Position numbers and translations under genes: made by a program. 57,348 bases of DNA from the NCBI GenBank assembly GCA_030248135.1, contig JASANC010003504.1, forward strand, positions 1-57,348, read 5' to 3'. The stretch is from Theristus sp. LFF4_11 (Eukaryota > Nematoda > Chromadorea > Monhysterida > Xyalidae). Below, piece by piece: positions 22,787 to 34,977 of this stretch. The notes beneath the pieces were generated by a model. That model was not told the DNA's origin. It ran no database searches and was given only the letters and a program-made list of their open reading frames with translations. Each line of letters opens with the position of its first letter. The first letter of the stretch is position 1.

Positions 22787-23581
22787 AATCTGAAGCGGGT
22801 TGTTGAGACGTGGATGGACGAGTACAAGCAGTATTACTACGTTCGTGAGCCGTTCATGATCAAGCATGACGTCGGCGACTTGACGGAGGCACGTCGCATT
22901 CGGCAGCAGAACAACTGTAAATCGTTCAAATGGTTTGTCATCATTATTTATTACAGCCCATTGTCAGAGAAGAAAGCAGACCATGATGGCCTGATGCAGC
23001 AGACAATGTCTGTGTTCCACAAATGGCGTTTTTCTCGTTTCACCATAGAGCCAAACAAAAGTATTGCTTTGCAGGTACATGACGCACGTCGCATACGACG
23101 TCGAGCGCAAATACCCGGTGCAGCCGCCAAACGTGGCATGGGGCGAGCTGAAGAATGTCGCCACCAAGAAATGTGTGGACACGATGGGCCAGGCAGTGCC
23201 CGGCACACTTGGCGTCTCTGCCTGCCACGGATACGGCGGAAACCAGGCACGCTCCAACTGGAAATCATAGGCCGTCAGCTGATTGGTTGAGTTTGGTTTG
23301 CGCTCAGTCAGCATTGCCAGAATGCACAAATTGGTTATGTTTTGCAGTTTATACAACCGCTGTGTTTCTGTGGCGCTTATACACAAGTACTGACTCTTTG
23401 ACAAGCACAGTTCTAGTTTCACAACGTAACCAACCAACTGGTTGCATGTGCTCAGCTGTTCCGCGTGAACACCGAAGGTCAGTTCACGTCTGGCGAATGG
23501 TGTGTGGACGTTTGGGGTGATCGACTGCAGACGAACCGATGCGAGTTCGGCCATGTCGATGGACCGTTCGAGTACGACACG
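22787..23581 (+). CDS. Polypeptide N-acetylgalactosaminyltransferase, internal exons
   Basis: Three exons stay in frame: 22787-22932, 23075-23246 and 23456-23581. They encode the end of the catalytic domain (VVETWMDEYK, then CKSFKW joined to YMTHVAYD) and the start of the ricin-type lectin domain (KKCVDTMG, CHGYGGNQ, LFRVNTEGQF, GEWCVDVWGDRL). The enzyme family starts mucin-type O-glycans by moving GalNAc from UDP-GalNAc to Ser/Thr in the Golgi. The second intron would use a GC donor (AACCAG|gcacgc) with a normal acceptor, and needs it to keep CHGYGGNQ-LFRVNTEG together. Neither the catalytic N-terminal exons nor the rest of the lectin domain were found. Transposons abut both sides (21815-22735, 23871-24995). 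It may be a gene with very large introns or a truncated copy; the intact frame argues against an old pseudogene. Confidence 0.8.
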
Positions 23582-23870
23582 GTATGTCACTCGCTTGCAG
23601 TACGTCGGTGCATTTCAAATGCGTCCCGTCGACGTTCAGCGCTGATCGATCACTGCGCTCGTCCTTGATTGCGGTCGAAGACAGTGCACTCTGTTGTAAC
23701 ACAGTAATATTGCACCCCACCGTCACAAGATTTGATTTGCATCGTGCGCGTGTGTTCAGCATCACCGTGTTACGAATACAGTAGACGGTCTTCAGATGAC
23801 ATTGACGTGTTCAGTGACGTGACGTGCCGGATGCGCATGTGTCAGGTGCTTTTACACGTACAGGGTGTCC

Positions 23871-24995
23871 AAAAAACATAACAAAAGTAAGCGGCTCGTG
23901 CGGCCGACTGGTTGCACGTGAAGCCGTGAAATTTGAAACACTTTTAGAACTAAGGAACACATTCTGTGTGTTCAAATTTTATTCCGAAATTCTATTTTTT
24001 CAATAATATTTTAGCAGAAATGCGTAAAAACTCAAAAATCACCTAACTTCAGCATTTTGACTCAGGATAATCATCGTTGTCGTCATCGAGATTCACATAT
24101 GGCAGTGGCGCAAGTTCATCTTCAGCTTCGTCTTCATTGAAGTCATCAGATTTATCCTCTCGACCCTTTAGTTTCAATTTTTTCAGCTGCTCAATGTCGT
24201 TTTCATTGTTCTCAATGATTGCCGACATTCGGTGTTCGAAATTGATGAGCAATTCTGGTGCAGCGCCCGATCATCGTTGATTTTTTTGCACACCACTGCG
24301 AATTTTGGTTTTCAAATTGTCGAAAATGTTGGGTGCCGAACGGTACACAATTTCCTTCAGGTGCCCCAAACCCAAAAGTCAAGAGGAAAATTGAAACAAG
24401 TGCGCGAGTGGCTGTCAGCGTCGTTCGGTGACCGCTGGATCGGCTGCATGGGCAGAATTGAATGGTTTGAGAGGAGTCCGGACACGAAGCCTTTGCCTTC
24501 TGCGTTTGGGGGCATCTGATGGATAACGTGGGACATTTTCGGCGCCCACCACTGCAGCGGTGTGCAAAAAAAATCATCGATGATCGGGTGCTGCACCAGA
24601 AAGTGATCATCAGTTTCAAACATCGAATGTCGTCGTTCATTGAGAACAATGGAAAACACATTGAGCAGCCGAGAAAAAATGAAACTGAACGACCGTGAGC
24701 ATGAACATGATGACATCAGTGAAGTTGAAGCTGACGATGAGCTTGTGCCACTGCCAGATGAGATTCTCGATGACGACAATGATGTTTATCTTGAGTCAAA
24801 AAACTGAATTTAGGTGATTTTTGAGTTTTTACGTATTTCTACTGAAATATTACTAAAAAATAGAATTTCGGGATAAAATTTGAACACACAAAATGTGTTC
24901 CTTAGTTCTAAAAATGTTTCAAATTTCACGATTTCACGTGCAACCAGTCGGCCGCATGAGCCGTTTACTTTTGTTATGTTTTTTTGAACACCTTG
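23871..24995 (-). mobile_element. Palindromic mariner-like element, copy 2
   Basis: Same family as 17428-18560, in the opposite orientation as judged by its centre. The ends cagggtgtccaaaaaacata and, at the right, a slightly decayed gaacaccttg are flanked by TA. Inverted arms each carry a transposase C-terminal remnant (MSAIIENNENDIEQLKK on the minus strand at 24170-24250). The minus-strand centre reads SPNDADSHSRTCFNF and DFWVWG, where copy 1 has a changed word; DF-x-x-WG is the usual text after the last catalytic residue in many mariner relatives. No transposase N-terminal half is present. Confidence 0.75.
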
Positions 24996-27937
24996 TAAAT
25001 CAGCATCACACAACATCTGTTGCCTTGCCAGTATTGGTGGTTGCGTTGTGAAAGCAGAAGACAATGCTGGAAACGCTCCGTTTTCAGAGCAGCCAGGAGC
25101 TGCGCCACAAGCCGACCACGAAATGTCTCACTGTCACTGGCGACATTCTCAGTCTCAAATCGTGCCATCCAGCCGCGCGCGACCACACGCAGAAGTTCAC
25201 TTGGAAAGAAATTTACCAGTAGACAAATGTCAAACGTGACACACGGCTTACATAATGTGCGGTTATAATCTAGGTTTTCTTCAAAATCGCCAGTGTGCAA
25301 TTTGCATCCGTCGGCCAAAAAAAGGATACAAATTGAAAAAAAATTGAAACGCTGGAAAAGGGCCAACTTCATTCAGAATGCTATTTTGTACCGTTTTAAA
25401 GGGTCACACCAACAGTTGTATGATCTTAAGCGTATGTTTATTGAAAACAAAACAAAGATTGGTAACTTTACAGACAATTCGGAACTTGGTATAGTAGGTT
25501 TGTTTAAACCTGTCACGCTTTTACAGAAAACCGCATATGCGAACGTTTGAATTGCAGTACAAGAAGAACGAATGTATAGTTTTTTTTAAATCAAACACCT
25601 TATCCCCATTTGTGGCTAAATGTGTCTTCTTGCAATTGCGATCCCGTGCTTTCAATTTTTCCTAAAGCTCAGTACTCTGCAAAAAAGTGACAGGTTTAAA
25701 CAAACATGCTGTATCGGTCAGATAAATTCAATGAACATTTGTGGTCTTTTATGTACTGCAGTCATGGATTAGTTAGTGGCTCATAGTTACGATTTGTTCA
25801 ATACAACTTGAAAGTCCGGTTTGAAATATCCAGAAAATTGACTAAGGGCTCACCAAAATCTTCAGATATTATACGGCAGAAGTCAAGGCATTTGGAACTT
25901 CTATGGTTCAAAACAAAAAGGCAGTATGGCAGCTTGCATCTTCTGAGTAATCGTTCAGACATGCCTGAGTAAGCAAATAAATAGTCACAGGAGCGAACTT
26001 CGCGATGCGAAGAAAAATTTTGAAGGTTGCACCGCAAAATGCCGGTTTTTAAACAATTTTTATGATTTCTGCATTTTGACGAAAAAATTCTAGGAAGCAG
26101 GTTGCATCATTTTGGCAAAAATCGGATGCAGATGGCCAAAAGATAAAAAATTGCACCATTTGGATGAAAAAAACCTAGGTTCTAATGCTGCTTTGCGTTC
26201 GAATGAGACGTGCATCCATCATGTGGTATTGAATGAAGCCAAATATTTATTTGAACAAACACTGCTTTGCAGTTGCAAGTTTCACTGCATGTTGAGCTGT
26301 TTTGTTTATGATGATTTATTAGGCATGCACACGTGTCTTTGCGGTTAGCTACTAAAACTGCGGTACTTCACATTCAAATTTTCGGCTTTTTCCTTACAAG
26401 TGGGCTTTCAAAATTAGCCAGAAAGCGCTACCAGTCCAGGTTTCTTATCGCTGTATGTTTTATTGCGTTAATGACAAGAAAATCGGACAAAGGCCATTTG
26501 CAATGCGTTTTGAATGGTTTGCAGTGATTTTCTGAGTGAATAGATCTCTATTTCAACTTAGCGAGGTTTGATCAGTGGTCCAGTCTTATCTATCAGGGTA
26601 ATTCTTTGGAGGGTCAAATATTGTTAAAAACGAAGTCGTACAATTGAAAGTACACCTCAAAACAGCCATTCAGTACTCAAACATACTATGCTAAAGTGGA
26701 GAAATGTTAGAGAAAAAGTGCACGAAAATGCATTTTTTACTAGTTTTAAAGGGAAATTTTGGGTTTCAAAGGTCGAAATTGGGGAGGGGGTTGGGGGGGT
26801 CGAGTTTGGGGGGTTTAATTTGAGACAGAGTGGAGGGGGTGTTTTTGCCAAAACTCGAGAGTGGGTGTGGATCTGTTTTTGGGGATACACCCCATCTCGA
26901 CCCCTGGTTCAAAAAGTTGAACTCCATCTTTATAAACGATGGTTTATAATTTGTTTTGTTTTGTTGTTTAGTTTGTTTCGCACAATTGTTGTATTCCATG
27001 TTTGTTTTGCCTCTATTGTATTTCTTAATCTCAAGAAAATTCAAATAAGTTTTATTACTGGGCAATGGGCAGAACAGAAGAGACCACGGTTGCTCGGCGT
27101 CTTGTGCTTCGGTGAAACGCCACTTGTTGGTTGGTTTTTTATTTGTTTAGATTTTTTAGTATGATTATTGAAGGTTGTTACAGTTTCTCTCACTTTTTGT
27201 TGTCTGTTATGCGCAAATTGTTGAATGTTGTTTCGATTTATTCGAACCGTTCCTGCTTTTTAAAAGTGCATTTTACGTTTTTGTTTTCGTAAAGAATAGA
27301 TCAAGTCCAGAATCATTCTTTTGTTTTTCTTTTTCAGTGTGCTCAGAAATTCAGTCACTGTTTTGTAGCTTTGCTCTCAGCAGTTTTTTATATCAACGTT
27401 TTCCTCTTTTTATTGTGATACGGCGGGTATGGTCATTTTGTGTTTATTTATTTCTGTATTAGTATGTTGAATTTTAGGGGCAGGGGTATTTTGCACATTT
27501 ATGTTTGACGCACGGACACAATGGTATTGTTTTATGCATCTGATGAATTTTTTAAAATGTCCAACATCGCATGCACCATTATCCCTGATTAGATTGTCAA
27601 AATCGAAATAACAAAAACGACAACAAGCAAGGAAAGTGAAGAGAACGCGAAGAAGCATAAACAGAAGTCAGAAGTTGAAATATTCTGAGCTGGTATTATC
27701 TGATGTGATCAACTATAAACAACCAGCACAACACTTTCACGTTTTTTGCCGTTGCACCTGAGATTCATAACGAGAATTATGCAGTGATTTGTCGACATTT
27801 TTTGCGTTGCTCGGCAATAGATTCCAATTGGACAGCTGCGCAAATGGTCGCCGAGGGAAGTGACGTTGCGATAAAACCTAAAAGGACTGTGATTCCAGGT
27901 GCTGACGAAATTTGTGATTGCAGCGTACAAGTGCATG
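24996..27937. other. No recognised gene; scattered frames
   Basis: The longest open frame is on the minus strand at 24974-25372 (132 residues, with LLRVVARGWMARFE); no family was recognised and it overlaps the transposon end. A plus-strand frame at 26688-27164 crosses poly-G tracts (26780-26840) and looks like low-complexity DNA. The missing 3' exons of the GalNAc-transferase were looked for here and not found. Elsewhere the region is AT-rich. Confidence 0.4.
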
Positions 27938-27939
27938 TA

Positions 27940-28561
27940 CAGTGGCGGCCAAAAGTGTTGGAACGCTGCGCGCGTGCGTGCGTGTGAGCCGTGTATTGCG
28001 CGTGTGTTGCATCAGCCGTACAAACGCTATAAAAGAATCCCATGCTATTTTTTTAGTTTTTTAGACTACTGAGTGTATTTAGTACATGAATCGCAGGGTT
28101 TTTTTCACTGAAGCAAACATTTATTTGACAAATACCGAAAATTATAACACGCCTCCATTGCATATGACTGGCAGTAAAACTAATTCAAAATCATTGGCAA
28201 GAAAACTATTCTACGAAGTATTAGCGTTTGTTTGTGCTTGAATTATCAACAGACGTGTATTACGTTCATGTTTCAGGTTCCAGCCGGGTTGTATTGTTTA
28301 ATCCGCTATATTTTCTTGCCAAATAATTTTGAAACAGTTTTAGTGCCAAATGGAGGTCTGTTGTAATGTTCGGTATTTGTCAAATAAATGCATGCTTCAG
28401 CAAAAAAAAAACCTGCGGATTGTGTATTAGATGCACTCAGTAATCACGAAAACAAAAAAAATAGCAAGGGATTCTTATAATAGCGTTTGTAAGGCTGATT
28501 ATACACACGCGCAACACGCGCAAACATGCGCGCAGCGTTCCAACACTTTTGGCCGCCACTG
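27940..28561. mobile_element. Long-palindrome Tc1/mariner-type MITE
   Basis: The ends cagtggcggccaaaagtgtt and ccaacacttttggccgccac + tg are inverted and flanked by TA on both sides, the hallmark of Tc1/mariner insertion. The arms pair far inwards: cgctataaaagaatccc pairs with gggattcttataatagcg, and attatttgacaaataccga-type text pairs with tcggtatttgtcaaataaat. The 622-bp element is thus nearly one hairpin. No transposase is encoded. Confidence 0.8.
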
Positions 28562-29086
28562 TATGTCAGCAGACCTGACAGTTTTTGAGCAAATTTGATG
28601 CTAACATTGCTGACCACACGCTCTGTTATTCACTAATCGGCTCCAAAACCGTAGAATACGTTTTTAAAACAAAATAAGAATAAGATGACAGGAGACCGAG
28701 GACTAAAATGAATTTTTTTACAAACTGTTGCACAGGCACAGCCACTTGCTACTGAATAAAAACGTTTCAGCAATGATGAATGGTTTTACTAGGTTTGCCG
28801 AATTATTAGATTTGTTCTTTAGTTTCAGTAACAATAGCTGGAGATAGAACCTTTAAAAAACTATTGTAGGGGTGAAAAATTAATTGAAAACTCGTTAAAA
28901 ACGTGTTTTCGGCTTCTTTCCCTTTAGTGCCAACTGCCAAGCCAGCAAAACGCTCGTTAAATTTTACATTGGTAAACAAGATTTCCGTGTTCCTGGAAAA
29001 CCTGTTACAAATTTCGGCTTCCTCGACAGCGTTTGATAGCCAAATGAAAATGTACAGTGCACAAGATTGCAACGAAACGATTGTAC
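28562..29086. other. 3' flank of the hexosaminidase gene
   Basis: No exon could be fixed here. A minus-strand frame at 28806-29099 continues from the last supported exon of the hexosaminidase gene and could hold its final codons, but it shows no family features. The stop codon of that gene is therefore not assigned. Confidence 0.35.
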
Positions 29087-32000
29087 CTGCAGCACCCACT
29101 GCAACGTGCCACGTGCCTCGCTCAACGTCGGCCAGACGTGCGTGTAGATCAGTTCGATTGCGGCGTCATCATACAAATACTTTGGCAGTTCAATCTTCAG
29201 CTCAGCGTAAACGTCCTTGATTTAGACAGAAAATAAATTCAACTGAATTTTTCAAAGGTCAAATCGAAAAAAGTGCTGCCATTTTTGGTCGTACAACCTG
29301 TCAAACGCGAGGGGGTGGCTGACTGCCGCATTGAGCCGGTTGTATGCTAAGCCTAAAGGTGTGGCGTGAGTGACACACTACGCTTGTACCTCCAAGTCAG
29401 CAACAATCGACTGCAAATCAGTTCTGTCCAGGAATTCGTTTAGGTGCCAATTGTTGGAAAAGTTCATCAATTGATTCACGTTTGCCATCCAACCGACACG
29501 TACTGAGTGGACAAATCTGAAATGAACGTCAAAATTGTACCCGCTCCTGTCATTCATCTGTGACAGAAACTTCTGCGCAGTTTTTTTGGCGTTTCTCTAG
29601 CAGAAAGCGCTGTTTATGACAGCTGAACTAAGTACTCCAAGACATTCAAGTCGATGCAATGCAACCGATAAAAACTGGATCGCACAGCGCAGCTGATCAG
29701 CCAAGACGGACAACTGCAACAATGGTATCAACCTGCTGCTCGTGTCGAGACGTTTGCGTGTCCAATAGAGACGCTCCAGTAATCGCCAGACTTTGGCGCT
29801 TGGAAACGAGCAATGACCAACGAAATACGATTGTTGCTCCGAGCGAATCCAATCGGCCGCCTGGCTGGATGATGCAAACTGCTGCAGTTGGCCGGTGGAG
29901 TCAGACTGATTCTGGGAATGGTTACGGACAGCCGGTTGCCAGCAGCCAAGCAGTTGCGTCTCCGAATGCTGGCGCTGCTTTCGTGTTCGAGCCTGAATGA
30001 AATGCAACTTGAAACGCAGCACCTCACATTCACACACTGTGGCACATTGTAGCGTTTTGTGCATGTGGCAGTGTCATACAACTTGAACTTGGTGTAAATT
30101 GTTCTTTTAAACAAACCCACACTGTTCTACAATGCGTTTTCTGACCTGAGCAATCAGAAGCGACACTACCAAACTCGGCACGCTCGTTGGCAGCGTTTCA
30201 CACAGCACCGCAAAATGATCGAATCGAGACCATCCCGTGAGGATGACACCGGAAATCTGCACACACACGAAATGGATGCACAGAATAAGAAAGACATGAT
30301 GCATTGCATCGTTGTGGCAACAATCGCATATTCACAGCAGTCTGTACTTCAATGATGTCAGCCCTAAAAAGCGCAAGAAACATCGCACGTTGGAAAGCAC
30401 TGTTTTTCGCAAGCCACCACAAACGTGCGCCAACCTGTATCTCATACTCGCGTGTCACTTGCTGCTGCAGTCGCAACCACGACTTCTGATTCAACGCATA
30501 ATGATCAGCATCGGCACGGTACTGCGCCGAGCCGTTGGCACCCTTGAATGAGCTGGCAACCCAGACACGACCAAACGGCTGTGTCGAAAACACACGAACT
30601 TAGCGGAAACAACTATCAGCAATGAAACAGCACTTTTTAAAGCCAGCCTGAAAACACAAAAGATGCAAAGAGCCACTGCCAGCCAACTTGCAAGCGTTGC
30701 CAGACGGTCGCATTGATGTGCTTGGACACGTTGGTGCCGTAATTCCAAACGACCGGCGTGACAAGCCCAATCAGCGGCGAGGCGGCGATCTTCTTTGGGT
30801 CTGCCTGGAAAAATGGAACAATTCATCGAGCGCAACAACGCACGCTGTTGAGCTTCACTGCAGACCACCTTGACGATCATGTCATGCCAGGCGAGCACGG
30901 TCGTGGACGGCTGTCCATGGGTGATGTGTTGCGCGAGTCTGCCCATGTGCCACATCATGTAACGATGCGCGTCATTGTTGAACGCAGCGATCTTCTCACG
31001 TGACTCTTTACACGTGCCGACCTGCGATGCAACGCAAAACAATACAGACAACGGTGTTCTTACAGCGTGTCATCGGTGTACGGCTGTGGTGTCGAGCCAG
31101 TGGGCTTGGCAGTCGACCATGAAGCCTTGGCCTGATGACAGAGCACTCAGAACAACGTACTGCTGCACACGTCAGTTATCACAATCAAACACACTTGCTT
31201 TGCGTGCTTGTTTGCGACTGTGCGTGCAACGATGCTGCGTTCATTACAAAGGACAATGGCACTTTACGGTATGGAGAAAACCGAATATGAGTCAAACTGA
31301 TCATGTTTTTCAAACTGATTAATTTTGTTTATGCTGTTCTGTTTGTTCTTTGTGCATTGCATATGTAGATATGTAGATGCATATGTCTAAAGTTAATGAT
31401 GGGCGATTATTGTAATTGTCTGGCTGTAATTATGTATAATTGTGCGTGATCTCCTATATAATGTGATGCTTTTTCCTGTAATGGTTGTTCTCCAGTCCAG
31501 TAAATCGCCACTCTCTCGCTACTTGAAGTCTAATATGTAGACATTTTTGAGAAAAACAACTCCAAGTCTGCGACCAGCCACGTCTTGATTGAGAATACCA
31601 TTACGGGCTTATTCATTCGGCTCGGCCACACTGTACCTGGTACACCTCATCGCCGCCAATGTGAAAGTACGGCAGTCCCCCACGGCGCTTTGCGAACTGC
31701 GCGTGCACAGTGATCACTTGACGGAGCAGCTCTTTGAGCAGCAGCCATGCTTGCTCATTAGCAGCACAGATCACGGTCGAGTAAAGCGGGTCGTCGCGTA
31801 AATGCGCAAAAGCAGCCAATTTCAACAGCCATTCTAAGTGGCCGAACGTTTGCACCAGAGGTATAACCTGAAGACAACACTCACGATGACACTGACAATT
31901 CGACTTCTCTTGTCAATTAATGAAAAATAACTCAGTTTCACAGTAGTGAAGTAAGGCAACGGATTCAGAGACGCGACAAACACCAGTTAGGCCCTAGTTT

Positions 32001-32786
32001 CAAAAACGTACTCAGTCTTTCAAAGGCGAACCGAGTTTGATGTGGCATGATGGTACGGCCGCACACAAACACACCGGCAAAAGTCCAATAATTTACGCAA
32101 TCATACATGCGAGTGTTATGCTTGCTGATGCCTAAAAACACTCGATGGAAGCAACGAGCAGCACACGCAACCAGCATTCAATGACCGTCAAGTTGAGCGT
32201 GTTCGCGTGCTCGAGCATGTGCTGGACGTCACTGCGGCTGTATGCTGCTTTGTTCTTGGCCGTCTCCAAGCTGCCTTCAAACGGGAACATGTCTTCCCAT
32301 TCCAAAAGAACGCCCGTCGCACCGGCACGTTTGATCAACGTCAGCAACCGGACGAAATACTCAAGCCGAGGTGGGGCACCTGAGACAATAATTCAGCAAC
32401 AGCCTCATCAACTCAAATGGGCAAAAATGGACAAGTAAAATCTGACTGGAGTCGGGAGATTCGGCCAAAGTGAAAACGAACGCTGGTTCCACACTCGTGC
32501 TCATTTTTTCAATGTTTAGTTTTCATGTTTTACGAAAGCTTGTCCATGTTAGTCTGTGTAGTCATCCCAACGTAAAACATCAAACAGCCATCTGGAACAC
32601 AGTGTGTAAATGCTGTATGGGGATTGGGGATTACACTTACACATGCAAAAAAACAGAAAAATTTTAGAAAAAATGACACAGAAAAACGTCGTCAAAATAC
32701 CTTTTAAATCAAAGTGCACCAAACGCTCTTGAAATCCTTCCGTTGGCATTGACCACTCCTCGTCTTCTCCATCTGTTTCGAAACTG
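29087..32786 (-). CDS. hexd: Beta-N-acetylhexosaminidase, GH20, hexosaminidase D type
   Basis: Ten exons read leftwards in consistent phase: 32786-32701, 32379-32186, 31867-31637, 31021-30869, 30804-30688, 30578-30435, 30256-30146, 29992-29733, 29516-29390 and 29215-29087, about 517 residues. GH20 features in order: [45 protein letters not shown], the catalytic Asp-Glu pair in [47 protein letters not shown] and a CSFPSAKVW block. Hexosaminidase D enzymes cleave terminal N-acetyl-hexosamines in the cytosol, nucleus or secretory route, depending on species. The first exon is entered in phase 2, so at least one upstream exon is missing; a frame at 32962-33159 is a weak candidate. The last coding exon is also open. 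Intact catalytic motifs suggest an active enzyme. Confidence 0.9.
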
Positions 32787-33300
32787 CTGAAAAAGAAAAG
32801 AAAGCGCAATTGGTTTTTGGTCTGTTTCACATTCACTCCATCCAGTCAGTCACACTCCATTTGCATCTATCAACCCCAGATGACGACGCCTATAGATGCG
32901 TTGTGTGCGCGGTGCATTCAGCAAATAAACGACTAACAACGACTCTCATTCAACAACTTTCTCAATTCACCTTTTTACATGGTTCAAGACGCTCACGACC
33001 GCAGCCAGCAAAAGGACTCCAAAAATTGTGCATTTCAGACGATGTCTTGCTGATAGGAATTTCATCAAAATGGACCAAAAACTCGATTGACCGACACCAG
33101 TTGGCATTCTTTTTGTTTTCGAGATGCTCAAAGTTTTTAAAAATGCTCAGTGAAATCACGCTGGTAAGATCAAGATGCTAGAGCAAGATTTTACATATTG
33201 TTGCACTGTGCGGTGCGGTGCCATTGTCATGCCGCGCGGCCAATAGCATAATTTTTTAATTAACTAAAAAACGAATTTTGGCCATCAAAATTGTACTTTC
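32787..33300. other. Upstream of the hexosaminidase exons
   Basis: A minus-strand frame at 32962-33159 could be an N-terminal exon, but its possible donors (AAAAAG|gtgaat in phase 0, TGCG|gtcgtg in phase 1) do not fit the phase-2 entry of the exon at 32786. The part 33245-33305 repeats text from 20395-20445. Confidence 0.3.
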
Positions 33301-34170
33301 ATCCATAGTTGTTCCAGAGCCGAGCATAGTTGTTCCAGAGCCGAGGGGTTGGGGGGGGGGGGCCGATATAGATAGCTGGAGCAAATTTTCTAGATAGATA
33401 GATAGCTGGAAAATTTTGGGGGGGCCGCGGGGGGGCCATGTGACTTTGGGGGGGGGCCGGTCAAAATTTTGAAATTTGATAGATAAATAGCTAAAACAAT
33501 AAAAAGCTATAAAAACAGCAAAATAATGCTAAAAATACACTAAAAATCAAGTATAAGCGCGTATTTTACCTAAAATTAGCGAAATTTTCAAGAATTACGA
33601 GCAAAAATGGTCAATTTTGCTCAAAAATTGACCCATTTTATGTCCTCGAAGACAAAAATTTTCAGATAGATAGCTGGCTGAGAAATTTTTTTAGATAGAT
33701 AATAGCTGAGCCGAAAAAACCTGTTTGATAGAGATAGATTCGAAAATTTTTTGGGGGGGGGCCGGCCCCCCCAGGCCCCCCGCTAGAACAACTATGGAGC
33801 CGAGGGGTTGGGGGGGGGGCGATATAGATAGCTGGAGCAAATTTTCTAGATAGATAGATACATAGTTGTTCCAGAGCCGAGGGGTTGGGGGGGGCCGATA
33901 TAGATAGCTGGAGCAAATTTTCTAGATAGATAGATAGCTGGAAAATTTTGGGGGGCCGCGGGGGGGGCATGTGACTTTGGGGGGGGCCGGTCAAAATTTT
34001 GAAATTTGATAGATAGATAGCTAAAACGCTAAAAAGCTATAAAAACAGCAAAATAATGCTAAAAATACACTAAAAATCAAGTATAAACGCGTATTTTACC
34101 TAAAATTAGCGAAATTTTCAAGAATTACGAGCAAAAATGGTCAATTTTGGTCAAAAATAGACTCATTTTA
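33301..34170. repeat. Direct duplication with poly-G and gata tracts
   Basis: A unit beginning catagttgttccagagccga + gggg occurs at 33325 and again at 33861 (offset 536). It runs through gatatagatagctggagcaa, tagatagatag, a ggggggccg block and aatgctaaaaatacactaaa. A partial third copy lies at 33788-33860. The copies differ by few bases, so the duplication is recent. All G-runs are on the plus strand. No gene. Confidence 0.7.
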
Positions 34171-34288
34171 CAGTACCGTGGGCCCAAAACAATTTTCGAA
34201 GGGGGGGGGGGTATGGTGCAGTAGCGAAAGCGGGACCTCGGGTGAGGGGGGGTGTTTGCCTAATTTTAGAGGGGGGGGGTCAGGTGTA

Positions 34289-34977
34289 GGGTTGTTAAAC
34301 AAAAATCAAATTTTTTTTTTTAAAGTGATTAAAAAAAACAAAAATGCCGATTTTTTTTATTCGAAAATTTTTTCTCTAATATGCTCTGAAAACCCCAATT
34401 TTGGCACAATTTTTCGAAAGTTCAACAAAAATTTTCTTTGATATTACCTCGTAAAACCTTTAGCAGTCGATTTTGGACCGTTTTACCGACTGATTTCAGG
34501 CTTATACAACATCTGCGATGAAGTTTTTGAGCGTCCCAAAGGTTGGCTTACCATTTCCGATGCAGATAAGCTGACGATTCGCCTCGCCATCTAAATTTGA
34601 GCGTCCAAGCTGCTCCGTTTGCAAGCGTTACGTTGTCTGGTTGCCGTTTCGTGTCCTGCCGTCGCGACACATCATCAGATTTGATCGAATTTCAAGCCGG
34701 TATGTGTATTTTCACTTGGGCTGGGGACAATAAGTGACGTTTTGGGGGTCAAAACACTAAAAGAGGCATGGTAATGGTTTGGAAAAGGGGTAATTGAGGT
34801 CACCAAAACAAAATCTCCAAAGTGCCGCCATACGGGAGTCATTCCGGAGGCGCTTGCATATCATATGTGGTTCTTCGAACTCCCTGATTGATTTAGCACA
34901 ACTTTGATTTTTGAATTTTTTTTTTAATTTTTCTTTAAAAAAAACAAAAATGACGATTTTTGTTTTTTTAACAACCC
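34289..34977. mobile_element. TA-flanked element with gggttgttaaa ends
   Basis: The ends gggttgttaaacaaaaatc and gatttttgtttttttaacaa + ccc are inverted and each is flanked by TA. The inside is AT-rich, apart from a GC-balanced part at 34498-34700. There a tttcag acceptor opens a 33-residue frame (with DEVFERPKGWLTISDADK) that ends at a stop. The frame is exon-like but unrecognised. Confidence 0.5.

Noticed and set aside
22964..23590. 208-residue minus-strand frame
   Set aside because: Antisense to the GalNAc-transferase exons; it has no features of its own.
30491..31051. 186-residue minus-strand frame as one exon
   Set aside because: It runs through introns of the hexosaminidase gene; only the spliced parts carry GH20 motifs.
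32962..33159. N-terminal exon of the hexosaminidase
   Set aside because: Donor phases do not fit the next exon, and there is no family similarity.
33662..33994. Pro/Ile/Tyr-rich minus-strand frame
   Set aside because: Produced by gata and G-run repeats in the duplicated block.
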